A stretch of DNA of 22,117 bases from JAYRWN01 sp041917975 (GTDB lineage: Bacteria > Bacteroidota > Bacteroidia > Chitinophagales > Saprospiraceae). A model generated the notes under the pieces. It had not been told where the DNA came from. It was given only the letters and a program-made list of their open reading frames with translations, and did not search any database. The stretch lies in NCBI GenBank assembly GCA_041917975.1, contig JAYRWN010000083.1, forward strand, positions 1 through 22,117. Reading direction: 5' to 3'. Below, piece after piece: positions 15,312 through 22,117 of this stretch (its first letter is position 1; each line of letters starts with the position of its first letter). The translations under genes were made by a program, and so were the position numbers.

Positions 15312-16322
15312 ATGTTTAAATTTGAACAACCGATATTTTTTTATTGTCTGGCCAGCCTTCCGCTGATGCTTGCAGTCATGGCCTATGCCTGGTATCATCG
15401 GCCTGGTAAGTTAAAATTATTGGGGCAGTCAACTACTGTGGAGCGGTTGGTTCGACCAAGGCATTACACGCGCTGGTGGCTGTCGCACTCCCTTATGCTC
15501 ATGGTGGTAAGTGCACTGATCGTGGCCCTGGCTAATCCCCAATGGGGAGCCAAAAGGGAAAAAATGTCCGCTAAAGCTGCGGATGTGTTTATCGCCTTGG
15601 ATATTTCCAACTCCATGTTGGCTACCGACATTGCTCCTGATAGACTTTCGCGGGCGAAGCGGCTTACCGAAAAACTAATTGAACAATTGAAGGGAGAACG
15701 GATAGGCCTGATACTTTTTGCGGGCCATGCGTATCTGCAAATGCCGCTTACATTGGATTACTCCTCAGCCCTCATGTTTGTAAAAACCGCCAATACAGGG
15801 TTAGCAGGAACCCAGGGCACTATATTCTCGGAGGTCATTGAGCTGGCTGAAAAAAGTTTTCCAGCGGAGCCTGGTTACAAAAAAATACTTATCCTCATCA
15901 CTGATGGTGAAGACCAGGAGGAAGGTGCAGTGGACAAAGCAAAAAAAGCGGCTGAAAATGGCCTGTCTATTTTTACCATCGGTGTTGGCTCAGACGAGGG
16001 GGGTTTTATTCCCATGGATTATGGCAATCGCGAAGATTATCTGCGTGATGAGACTGGTCAAATCGTGCGAACCAAAGTGAATTTTACCTTGTTGAAAGAT
16101 TTGGCCGATGCTACTGGAGGCCTAGCTTTCTCAGCCAATGAAGAAAACACCATGGGTGAAATAATGGCAGAACAAATAGATAAATTACAGAAAAGGGAAA
16201 CGGAACAGAGATCCTTTACGGAATACGAAAGTTATTTCCAACCATTTATTCTTCTAGCTTTGGTTTTATGGTTGATTAGTCTGATGATCCCTGTGCACCG
16301 CCTTAAATCTCATGCCTTATGA
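15312..16322 (+). CDS. batB: BatB-like von Willebrand A domain membrane protein
   Basis: Second VWA protein, 336 residues, paralogous to the product of the gene before it and with the same plan: membrane segments near residues 9-25 and 57-74, VWA domain, C-terminal membrane helix (FILLALVLWLISLMIPV). MIDAS residues are DISNS (Asp97, Ser99, Ser101), Thr in GTQGTIFSE and Asp in LITDGEDQEEG. The C-terminal REDYLRDETGQIV insertion and the KLQKRETEQRSFTEYESYFQ stalk are typical of BatB. A short AAAGG lies 5 nt before the ATG, one of the few Shine-Dalgarno-like sites in the operon. Its stop overlaps the batC start by 4 nt. BatA and BatB probably work as a pair. Confidence 0.93.
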   Translation: MFKFEQPIFFYCLASLPLMLAVMAYAWYHRPGKLKLLGQSTTVERLVRPRHYTRWWLSHSLMLMVVSALIVALANPQWGAKREKMSAKAADVFIALDISNSMLATDIAPDRLSRAKRLTEKLIEQLKGERIGLILFAGHAYLQMPLTLDYSSALMFVKTANTGLAGTQGTIFSEVIELAEKSFPAEPGYKKILILITDGEDQEEGAVDKAKKAAENGLSIFTIGVGSDEGGFIPMDYGNREDYLRDETGQIVRTKVNFTLLKDLADATGGLAFSANEENTMGEIMAEQIDKLQKRETEQRSFTEYESYFQPFILLALVLWLISLMIPVHRLKSHAL

Positions 16323-17005
16323 AAATCTACCTGACCATGGCATTTTTGTTGTCTGCCCTTTTCATGAAGGGACAAAATGAGCACCAACAGCTCAGGCAGG
16401 GTGACCTGCATTACCATCGGCAAGACTGGACCAATGCTGAAGAAGCCTATCGCAAGGCTTACCTAAGTAAAAACAACTCCCAAGGAGGATACAACATGGG
16501 CAATGCGATCTACCAGCAAAAAAGGTATGATGAAGCCATCCGCCAATTTGAAAGTATCACAAAACTAGCCGATAACGACGAATTACGCCACCATGCCTGG
16601 CATAATCTGGGCAATGCCCATTATCAAGCCCAACAATTTGACAAGAGTGTAGATGCCTATAAAACTGCCCTAAAAATTAATCCAAACGACCAGGATACTA
16701 AAAAAAATCTGTTGTTAGCTCAACAACAACTAAAGTTACAACAACAGCAGCAGCAACAACAGCAACAAAAACAACCCCCAAAAGATGAGAACAAAAACGA
16801 TCAACCCTCCTCCAGTCCGCAAGAGCAACCACAACCCCAACAAGATCAAAACAAACCTGCTGATCAAAATCAAGATCAAAAAACAGAAATGACCAAAGAG
16901 CAAGCAGAGCAGTTACTTCAGATCATAAATCAGGAAGAACAAAAAGTACAACAAAAATTGCGCAAAGCAACCTCTAAATCAGCTAAACCGCTTAAGGAAT
17001 GGTAA
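16319..17005 (+). CDS. batC: BatC-like secreted TPR protein with glutamine-rich C-terminus
   Basis: Periplasmic TPR protein, 228 residues, with signal peptide MKIYLTMAFLLSALFMKGQN. TPR units cover about residues 20-140: DWTNAEEAYRKAYL, GGYNMGNAIYQQKRYDEAIR, HAWHNLGNAHYQAQQFDKSV and DAYKTALKINPNDQDTKKNL. The rest is low complexity. A run of ten glutamines (residues 141-150, mixed CAA/CAG codons) is followed by a Pro/Gln/Asp/Asn-rich stretch, then a short helix (EQAEQLLQIINQEEQKVQQKL) and a basic end. That closing EEQKVQQKL pattern is usual for BatC. TPRs in this operon are thought to bind the VWA partners. The start overlaps batB by 4 nt and the end overlaps the next gene by 7 nt. Confidence 0.92.
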   Translation: MKIYLTMAFLLSALFMKGQNEHQQLRQGDLHYHRQDWTNAEEAYRKAYLSKNNSQGGYNMGNAIYQQKRYDEAIRQFESITKLADNDELRHHAWHNLGNAHYQAQQFDKSVDAYKTALKINPNDQDTKKNLLLAQQQLKLQQQQQQQQQQKQPPKDENKNDQPSSSPQEQPQPQQDQNKPADQNQDQKTEMTKEQAEQLLQIINQEEQKVQQKLRKATSKSAKPLKEW

Positions 17006-17532
17006 ATAAACAAATGCTGACGGCTTTGGCCATCGGGTGGTTATGGACGACTTCGCTTTTAGCCCAGAATGTTTCATTAAAGGCCATGTTAAGTCACGAC
17101 ACAGTTTCGGTACAAGAATTGCTCACCGTCACCTTTGAATTAAAAAACGCCAAAGGCAAGATCGAACCGCCGGAATTTATTGGATTTCAATTGGTTAGCG
17201 GCCCAAATATTATCACCCAAATGCAAATTATCCAGGGCAACATGACCCAATCTTATGCCGTCTCGTATGTCCTAAAACCGCAAGACTTGGGCACTTTTGT
17301 TATCGAGAAAGCGCAGGTCTCCCTAGAGGATGGCACTTACCTGGAAAGTGATCCACTCATCATTGTGGTGAGTGCTCAGCGTTCTGTAAAAAAGCAGGGA
17401 TTCAAACAAAACAACCGATTTGATTTTCCCTTGGAGAATCCTTTTTTTGAATCCCCTCCTGCTCCAGCTAAACCTTCACCTCAAGACAGCATCCAGGAAA
17501 GATTAAAAAAGGTACCCCGAAAAAAATTTTAA
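16999..17532 (+). CDS. short stand-alone BatD-like secreted protein
   Basis: A 177-residue protein with a signal peptide (to about LLAQ, residue 23) and one beta-sandwich domain clearly related to the first domain of the BatD that follows. Shared positions include the strand before KGK/GKG, the SGP motif, Q-x-I-x-x-G-x-M, SYxLxPxxLG and the closing I-x-V strand. A proline-rich tail and a basic end (ERLKKVPRKKF) follow, but it lacks the second domain, membrane helix and cytoplasmic tail of BatD. It is not an obvious decay product: the frame is clean, starts inside the end of batC and leaves 5 nt before the full BatD, which has its own signal peptide. The start could also be ATG at 17014. Probably a soluble periplasmic partner from tandem duplication. 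Confidence 0.85.
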   Translation: MVNKQMLTALAIGWLWTTSLLAQNVSLKAMLSHDTVSVQELLTVTFELKNAKGKIEPPEFIGFQLVSGPNIITQMQIIQGNMTQSYAVSYVLKPQDLGTFVIEKAQVSLEDGTYLESDPLIIVVSAQRSVKKQGFKQNNRFDFPLENPFFESPPAPAKPSPQDSIQERLKKVPRKKF

Positions 17533-17537
17533 TACTG

Positions 17538-19274
17538 ATGAAGACGTGGATATGGGTATGGTCTTTATGGGTGTGGAGCGTGCCAACGATGATGGCACAA
17601 ACGGTGACTTTTAACACTACCACGGATGCTCAGCAAATACTTTTAGGGAGTTATGTGACCGTTTCATTTACGCTGCAAAATGGAAAGGGGAGTCAGTTCA
17701 AAGCCCCCAATTTTAAAGATTTTAAAATCATTTCAGGCCCGAGTCAATCCGTGCAAACCACCATTATCAACGGAGCGATGAGTTCGGAAATGACGTTCTC
17801 GTACACCCTTCAGCCCCAGCGGCTGGGTGTACTGACTATAGGGCCAGCCATCATCACCGTTAACCGGCGGGAAATGGCCACCAAACCTATCAGTATCGAG
17901 GTGTTAAAGCCCGAACAAACTAAAAACACTCCAAAATCGGAAGAAGAAGATTATTTTATTAGGTTAGAACCCTCCACCACTCAGGGTTATGTAGGCCAAC
18001 AAGTGGTGTTGGATTATAAACTGTATACCGCTATCGATATCGGCAGTTTCGAAATACGCAGCGAATCAAAGATCAACAATTGTTTTACTCTGGAGTTACC
18101 AACGTTTCACATGACTGCTCAAAGGGAGATCATAGCCGGCAAAGAATATGTCACTAAAATCATTAAACGGGTCGCACTATTTCCTCAACAGAGTGGCCAG
18201 GTAACTGTTGATCCGGCCATTGTGGCGTTGGGTATAACATATGAAGATCCCAACAGTTTGAGTTTTTTCTTTCGCAATAAGATGCGGCTGGAAAATGTAC
18301 AAACCAATCCAGTGACCTTAGAGTTCAAACCACTTCCATCTGGGGCGCCGGTGAGTTTCTCCGGAGCAGTTGGAAAATTTAATGCTGATTTTTCCGTTCA
18401 GCAAAACTCATTGCCAGCCAACAGCACACTGACCCTGCGATTAAAAATACAGGGGGATGGCGATGAAAAAAAACTAGCCGCACCGATATTGGAATTACCC
18501 ATGTCAGTAGAATTATATGATCCGCGGCAAGTAACGCATACGGATGATAACAGGCCGGATCAATACCATTACACCCGAGAATATGAATATCTGCTGGTTC
18601 CCAAACAAGAGGGTCATCTTACGCTGATGCCGTCCTTTACTTTTTTTGATCCGGTCCAGGCACAATATCAAACTATAGTAGACACCATCGCGCTGCATGT
18701 TCTTCCAGGTCAAACACGTCAAGCTGACAACATTATTCGCGGGGCCCCGGACGTATTTAATACCGCTCTGGATGTGCGCTCACCAAAACTAAATAAAGCC
18801 CCCTGGGGAGGCTGGGGCTCATGGTTGCATACGTTGATGCTTTTATTGCCATTAGGGGCGGGGAGCATAGCCTGGATCTATCGCCAGAAAATGCACCAAT
18901 CAGCCCTGGAAGACCGGCTGTTTGGGCGGCAACGTAAAGCCCGGGCCATAGCTACAAGCCGATTAGCCTTGGCCAAAAAATTCCTGGATGAGCGCCGGTA
19001 CCGGGATTATTATGATGAGTTACTCAAAGCTTGTTCCGGGTACATCGCCGATAAATTTTCAGTACCCTTAGCGGATGTAAGTAAACACAGAATCTTACAA
19101 CTCTTACAGGAAAAAGCAGTACCTCCTCCAATACAACTAGACTTAGCCAAAGTTTGGGCGTATTGTGAAGAGGGTTTATTTTCCGGGGTTACCGCTGGAA
19201 GGCCGGAAGATGATACCATTTACGAAACCGGAGTTAAGGTTCTGAGTGAATTGGAAAACTTACTGGTTAAATAA
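17538..19274 (+). CDS. batD: BatD family membrane protein
   Basis: Full-length BatD, 578 residues, the usual size. After a signal peptide (ending near MMAQT) come the BatD N-terminal beta domain (to about residue 130), a linker (KPEQTKNTPKSEEEDYF), further beta domains (VGQQVVLDYKLYTAIDIGSF; SGAVGKFNADFSVQQNSLPA; YTREYEYLLVPKQEGHLTL) and one membrane helix at about 430-450. A cytoplasmic helical domain closes the protein (FLDERRYRDYYDELLKACSGYIADKF; TIYETGVKVLSELENLL). The last part resembles the tail of the 308-residue protein upstream in the operon. It is the last gene of the Bat operon; no BatE follows. It probably anchors the Bat complex across the inner membrane, as inferred from the family. 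Confidence 0.93.
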   Translation: MKTWIWVWSLWVWSVPTMMAQTVTFNTTTDAQQILLGSYVTVSFTLQNGKGSQFKAPNFKDFKIISGPSQSVQTTIINGAMSSEMTFSYTLQPQRLGVLTIGPAIITVNRREMATKPISIEVLKPEQTKNTPKSEEEDYFIRLEPSTTQGYVGQQVVLDYKLYTAIDIGSFEIRSESKINNCFTLELPTFHMTAQREIIAGKEYVTKIIKRVALFPQQSGQVTVDPAIVALGITYEDPNSLSFFFRNKMRLENVQTNPVTLEFKPLPSGAPVSFSGAVGKFNADFSVQQNSLPANSTLTLRLKIQGDGDEKKLAAPILELPMSVELYDPRQVTHTDDNRPDQYHYTREYEYLLVPKQEGHLTLMPSFTFFDPVQAQYQTIVDTIALHVLPGQTRQADNIIRGAPDVFNTALDVRSPKLNKAPWGGWGSWLHTLMLLLPLGAGSIAWIYRQKMHQSALEDRLFGRQRKARAIATSRLALAKKFLDERRYRDYYDELLKACSGYIADKFSVPLADVSKHRILQLLQEKAVPPPIQLDLAKVWAYCEEGLFSGVTAGRPEDDTIYETGVKVLSELENLLVK

Positions 19275-19298
19275 TATTCTAACCCATTGATCTTATGA

Positions 19299-19326
19299 AA
19301 CTATCCCAGGAGTGACCTGGTTAGTT
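19299..19326. terminator. imperfect hairpin after the Bat operon
   Basis: AACTA (19299-19303) and CCAGG (19306-19310) pair with CCTGG (19316-19320) and TAGTT (19322-19326) around a 5-nt loop, with a 2x1 internal bulge. It lies 25 nt after the batD stop and could end the Bat transcript, but no T tract follows, so an intrinsic terminator is doubtful. It abuts the putative panD promoter and might be regulatory instead. Confidence 0.35.
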
Positions 19327-19351
19327 GGATTGTCTATAATTACTAATTTTG
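19325..19351 (+). promoter_or_regulatory. candidate promoter for panD and following genes
   Basis: TAATTTTG at 19344-19351 is a perfect TAnnTTTG element, and a TTG sits at 19325-19327, 16 nt upstream and so slightly close for the -33. Transcription would start only a few bases before, or at, the panD ATG (19358), giving an almost leaderless mRNA. Confidence 0.35.
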
Positions 19352-19357
19352 TCCTTC

Positions 19358-19705
19358 ATGTGGTTAACCATCTTTAAATCCAAAATTCATCGAGCTACCG
19401 TTACCGAGGCCAACTTGAACTATGTAGGTAGTATAACTATTGATGAAGCTTTATTGGAAGCAGCGAATTTGCTGGAAGGTGAAAAAGTCCAAATCGTTAA
19501 CAACAATAACGGCGAACGTTTTGAAACTTATGTCATCAAAGGAAAACGTAATTCCGGTACCATTTGCCTCAATGGTGCTGCTGCCCGTAAAGCAGAGGTC
19601 GGTGATGTGATCATAATCATTGCTTATGCTATAATGACTCCCGAGGAAGCCAAAACATTTAAACCCGCTACGGTATTCCCAGACCAATATAACCGCATCG
19701 TCTGA
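19358..19705 (+). CDS. panD: aspartate 1-decarboxylase PanD
   Basis: Makes beta-alanine from L-aspartate for pantothenate and coenzyme A synthesis, in the cytoplasm. PanD is made as a proenzyme that self-cleaves between Gly24 and Ser25 to form the pyruvoyl cofactor. From ATG at 19358 the Gly-Ser pair in YVGSITID falls exactly at 24/25, as in the Escherichia coli enzyme, which supports this start over the in-frame TTG at 19349. Other conserved parts are IFKSKIHRATVTEANLNY, the VNNNNGERFETYVI strand, SGTICLNGAAARKAEVGD and the C-terminal TPEEAKTFKP. The 115-residue length is normal. The next gene starts 1 nt after the stop. Confidence 0.97.
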   Translation: MWLTIFKSKIHRATVTEANLNYVGSITIDEALLEAANLLEGEKVQIVNNNNGERFETYVIKGKRNSGTICLNGAAARKAEVGDVIIIIAYAIMTPEEAKTFKPATVFPDQYNRIV

Positions 19706-19706
19706 C

Positions 19707-20720
19707 ATGATGAATATTAAATTGTCAGCGATTCTGCAATCATTATTTTTCTTTTTTCTGGGATTACTCATCTTATATTTTGTGGTTAAGTCCAGTGGCT
19801 TGGATATCCGTCAAAACTTACAGGATTTCCAGGCGATGCATCCGGGTTGGTTAATTGGTGTCTGTGTGGTATTTATGATCAGCAATTTGCACCGCACCTG
19901 GCGCTGGCAGATGTTGTTGGAACCCTTGGGGTACAAAACGAGGTTTATCAATGGGTTTCTCAGTGTAGTGCTCGGGTATTTTATCAACCTATTTATCACC
20001 CGCACCGGTGAAGTAGCCCGGGCCGCCAGTTTAGCGAAATATGAAAAAATTTCATTTGATAAAACCATGGGAACCATCGTGGTGGACCGGCTTATTGACC
20101 TGATCACCGTCATGTTCATCATTATTCTGGGCATCCTCGTTCAGTGGCGTACGTTTGGTGAAAATTTAAGTCGGTTTGATATCATTAACAAAGCTAAGGT
20201 CTTATTATATGTGGCACCGGTAATGGTGGGGGGACTTATTTTGCTGTATGTCTTTTTTAAACGCCATCGGGAAAATAAAGTGGTACAGCGCATTTATAAT
20301 GTATTCAATGGATTTAAGACCGGATTAAAGTCCATAGTGCTAATTAAAAATAAACCGCTTTTTATCTTTCATTCCATAGCTATCTGGGTCTGTTATTTTC
20401 TGATGACTTACCTGATGGTAAAAGGATTTGATGCCACAAAACATCTCACACTTGGACCTATCCTCATCGTATTTATTTTTGGTAACCTGGGCATGATTTT
20501 TCCTTCACCGGGAGGGATAGGTAGTTTTCAGGCAGCTTTCACTTTTGGATTAATGATTTATGGCATTAATAAAGTTGGGGCCAGTTCATTATCAAACATT
20601 TTATTTTTTGTAGTTCAGTTTTTTTGCAACGTGATTTTTGGCGTGGTGGCCTTTTTTTTATTACCCATACTTAATCCTGCTGAGAAATCTGATTCCACTA
20701 AAATTAACCCACCCTCATGA
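19707..20720 (+). CDS. flippase-like integral membrane protein (LPG synthase TM domain / UPF0104 family)
   Basis: Polytopic inner-membrane protein of 337 residues with about eight hydrophobic segments (first at 7-27; others around SVVLGYFINLFIT, LITVMFIIILGILV, LYVAPVMVGGLILLYVFF, FHSIAIWVCYFLMTYLMV and PILIVFIFGNLGMIF). It matches the membrane domain of lysylphosphatidylglycerol synthase (PF03706): HRTWRWQMLLEPLG, RTGEVARAASLAKYEKISFD, GTIVVDRLIDL and PSPGGIGSFQAAF. The soluble aminoacyltransferase domain of MprF is absent, so it is not itself an LPG synthase. Family members are proposed lipid or glycolipid flippases, and the substrate is not known. It sits directly after panD and overlaps the nucleotidyltransferase by 4 nt (ATGA). 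The panD - flippase order is, from memory, common in Bacteroidota. Confidence 0.9.
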   Translation: MMNIKLSAILQSLFFFFLGLLILYFVVKSSGLDIRQNLQDFQAMHPGWLIGVCVVFMISNLHRTWRWQMLLEPLGYKTRFINGFLSVVLGYFINLFITRTGEVARAASLAKYEKISFDKTMGTIVVDRLIDLITVMFIIILGILVQWRTFGENLSRFDIINKAKVLLYVAPVMVGGLILLYVFFKRHRENKVVQRIYNVFNGFKTGLKSIVLIKNKPLFIFHSIAIWVCYFLMTYLMVKGFDATKHLTLGPILIVFIFGNLGMIFPSPGGIGSFQAAFTFGLMIYGINKVGASSLSNILFFVVQFFCNVIFGVVAFFLLPILNPAEKSDSTKINPPS

Positions 20721-21196
20721 TGACCTTCCGTAAATTAACCACTCGCCTGGAGGCCCAACATCAAGTCGAACAATGGCATAAGGATGGACATCAGGTCGTG
20801 TTTACCAACGGATGTTTCGATCTGCTTCATTTTGGACACATCTATTTATTAAGGCAATGCCGGGTATATGGAGATAAGATCATCATCGGGCTAAATAGTT
20901 CAGCTTCCATTAGTCGTCTGAAAGGACCACACCGGCCCCTGCAAGATGACCAATCTCGTTTGGCCGTTTTAGATGCCCTGGAATTGGTAGACCTCATAGT
21001 TATTTTTGACGAAGATACCCCTTTAAACCTGATAAACGTGCTAAGGCCAGATGTGCTGGTGAAAGGTGGAGATTATCAGCCCGATCAAATCGTAGGGGCG
21101 AATGAGATAAAAAGTTGGGGAGGTCAGGTCATCATCGTTCCTTATCAACCCGGATTTGCTACCACTTTATTGGAAAGTAAAATCAAAGCCTTATGA
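20717..21196 (+). CDS. rfaE2: stand-alone HldE-C/RfaE2-like nucleotidyltransferase (probable D-glycero-beta-D-manno-heptose 1-phosphate adenylyltransferase)
   Basis: Cytoplasmic nucleotidyltransferase of the cytidylyltransferase-like superfamily, 159 residues. The signature FTNGCFDLLHFGHI contains the nucleotide-binding HxGH (His38, Gly40, His41), and VKGGDYQPDQIVGANEI is the conserved C-terminal block of HldE/RfaE2 proteins. SISRLKGPHRPLQDDQSRLAVL is the usual middle motif. In HldE this domain is fused to a kinase (RfaE1). Here it is separate and no kinase gene is in the window. It would make ADP-heptose for LPS core or other glycans if the specificity is as named; glycerol-3-phosphate-type specificity is a less likely alternative. 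ATG codons at 20717 and 20720 are both possible starts. Confidence 0.85.
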   Translation: MMTFRKLTTRLEAQHQVEQWHKDGHQVVFTNGCFDLLHFGHIYLLRQCRVYGDKIIIGLNSSASISRLKGPHRPLQDDQSRLAVLDALELVDLIVIFDEDTPLNLINVLRPDVLVKGGDYQPDQIVGANEIKSWGGQVIIVPYQPGFATTLLESKIKAL

Positions 21197-22005
21197 TTAC
21201 CGTTGGTCACCTGTTGCACCATCTGGAAAGCATTGCCCCATTCGCTGGACAGGAAAATTATGATAACAGTGGATTGCTGGTCGGCGATGAAAAACAGGAG
21301 GTGACCAAAGTGTTGGTCTCTTTGGATGTAACTATGGAGGTTTTGGACGAAGCTGTTGCCCATCATTGTGAGGTGATTCTCAGTCATCACCCCATCATTT
21401 TCCGGGGTTTAAAAAGTTTGACCGGCAAGCATTTTGTCCAACGAATAGTTATGGAAGCTATCCGGCGTGGCATAAGTCTGGTGGCCATGCACACTAATCT
21501 GGACAATGTCCTTGAAAATGGTGTAAATAGCCGCATAGCCGACCGTTTGCAGCTAAAGAATACCGCTATTTTGGTGCCGTCGACTAAAGAAGTAATACCG
21601 GGTGTAAACACGGGTGCCGGACTGATCGGATGCCTTCCCTCAGCTTTGTCGGTCCTGGATTTTTTGCATATGGTCAAAAAAAACATGCAGGCTACCGTTA
21701 TAAGGCATACAGAACCTGGGAATCAGGAGATCAGTAAAGTGGCAATATGTGGCGGATCCGGGAGTTTTTTACTTGCTCAGGCTCAAGCCCAAGGCGCCCA
21801 GGCCTTGGTGACTGCGGACTTTAAATACCATGATTTTTTTGAAGCCGATGGCAGGATTTTGGTCGTAGACCTTGGGCATTACGAAAGCGAACAATTTACC
21901 ATAGAACTTCTGCGGGATATCCTGGTCAAAAAGTTTATTAACCTCAAGGTTATCACCACCTCCACCAATACCAATCCGGTCCGGTACCTTTTTGGCGACC
22001 GCTAA
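21193..22005 (+). CDS. Nif3-like dinuclear metal-centre protein (DUF34/NIF3)
   Basis: Cytoplasmic hexameric protein of the NIF3/DUF34 family, 270 residues. The metal ligands are in place: LSHHPIIFRG (His65 and His66), MHTNLDN (His100 and Asp104) and the C-terminal GHYESE (His229 and Glu233). NSGLLVGD and CGGSGSFLL are further family marks. Many bacterial members contain a PII/CutA-like insertion and reach about 360-370 residues; here the space between the two halves is short, so this is the compact form like E. coli YbgI. The molecular function is debated, with GTP cyclohydrolase I type 2 being a common but weak label. It overlaps the preceding gene by 4 nt and ends the operon. Confidence 0.93.
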   Translation: MITVGHLLHHLESIAPFAGQENYDNSGLLVGDEKQEVTKVLVSLDVTMEVLDEAVAHHCEVILSHHPIIFRGLKSLTGKHFVQRIVMEAIRRGISLVAMHTNLDNVLENGVNSRIADRLQLKNTAILVPSTKEVIPGVNTGAGLIGCLPSALSVLDFLHMVKKNMQATVIRHTEPGNQEISKVAICGGSGSFLLAQAQAQGAQALVTADFKYHDFFEADGRILVVDLGHYESEQFTIELLRDILVKKFINLKVITTSTNTNPVRYLFGDR

Positions 22006-22050
22006 GTCCTTGAAGCCGAGCCATTCCGGAGTTAAGGTTTTAGTTTTTTT
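22002..22050 (+). terminator. probable intrinsic terminator after the Nif3 gene
   Basis: CTAA (22002-22005, including the Nif3 stop) and CCTT (22008-22011) pair with AAGG (22034-22037) and TTAG (22040-22043), with one mismatch and one GU pair between. A GC-containing loop lies inside, and seven T follow at 22044-22050. The stem is moderate, but the T tract and position are right for ending the panD - Nif3 transcript. Confidence 0.42.
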
Positions 22051-22073
22051 CTCAGGAAAAGAATTATTTTTAG

Positions 22074-22081
22074 TAATTTTG
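22074..22081 (+). promoter_or_regulatory. candidate promoter -7 element near the right edge
   Basis: TAATTTTG is a perfect Bacteroidota -7 consensus, 24 nt after the putative terminator and directed toward a gene beyond the window. A clear -33 TTG/TTTG at the proper distance is missing, so this is tentative. The remaining 36 nt show no start codon in a convincing context. Confidence 0.35.
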
Positions 22082-22117
22082 CCCTCCATTTGACGAAAGT
22101 CAGGAAATATTTTTCGA

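Noticed and set aside
16999..17540. Frameshifted or split batD
   Set aside because: The downstream BatD is full length with its own signal peptide and first domain, so the short gene is a separate paralogue and not a broken front half.
18796..18822. AGCCCC/GGGGCT inverted repeat
   Set aside because: Internal to batD, encoding a Trp/Gly-rich stretch before the membrane helix; no T tract.
19349..19357. TTG start for panD
   Set aside because: The ATG at 19358 puts the self-cleavage Gly-Ser at residues 24/25, as in known PanD; the TTG overlaps the putative -7 element.
1..22117. Search for CRISPR arrays, tRNA/rRNA, transposase genes, attachment sites and defence-system genes
   Set aside because: No periodic repeats, cloverleaf-like sequences, transposase motifs or defence-type domains were recognised; the MoxR/VWA operon is the Bat type and not a known defence ternary system.

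Overview
The window looks like chromosomal DNA of a Bacteroidota species. The evidence is the gene set (a MoxR/Bat aerotolerance-type operon, a SmpB - Ig-like lipoprotein - LptB cluster, a MORN/TonB C-terminal-domain protein and a panD - flippase - nucleotidyltransferase - Nif3 run), the scarcity of Shine-Dalgarno sites, and several copies of the Bacteroidota promoter element TAnnTTTG. A Saprospiria-like relative is my guess, but nothing in the window proves it. I see no rRNA, tRNA, CRISPR array, insertion sequence or phage gene, and no gene-free stretch over 300 bases. Every gene appears intact except lptB, which is cut by the left edge.

Left part (1-5380, minus strand). One tight operon, driven by a good promoter near 3059-3091, runs YbjQ-like protein > SmpB > Ig-like lipoprotein > LptB with junctions of -4, +8 and +2 nt. 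It links ribosome rescue with envelope/LPS export. Before it comes a two-gene unit: a conserved 469-residue protein of unknown function followed by an M15 (VanY-type) lipoprotein peptidase.

Middle (5381-10185). Single genes lie here: a secreted MORN-repeat protein with a TonB C-terminal domain (+), a phytanoyl-CoA dioxygenase-like enzyme (+), and a lipoprotein form of oligopeptidase B (-). The last two converge on an AT-rich, bidirectional terminator-like region.

Right part (10186-22005, plus strand). A nine-gene MoxR/Bat operon runs MoxR ATPase, secreted 430-residue protein, DUF58 protein, membrane-anchored 308-residue protein, BatA, BatB, BatC (TPR), a short stand-alone BatD-like protein and full-length BatD. 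Gene overlaps of 1-7 nt are common. In such operons the MoxR ATPase is thought to act on or with the von Willebrand A (VWA) proteins in envelope maturation or stress tolerance. The unusual parts here are the 430-residue secreted protein and the duplicated BatD. A second chain follows: panD (pantothenate/CoA), a UPF0104-type membrane protein, a stand-alone HldE-C/RfaE2-like adenylyltransferase and a Nif3-family protein. It ends in a probable terminator, with a new promoter just before the right edge.

Most of the window is ordinary, vertically inherited housekeeping and envelope biology. The best candidate for something under-described is the expanded MoxR/Bat operon.
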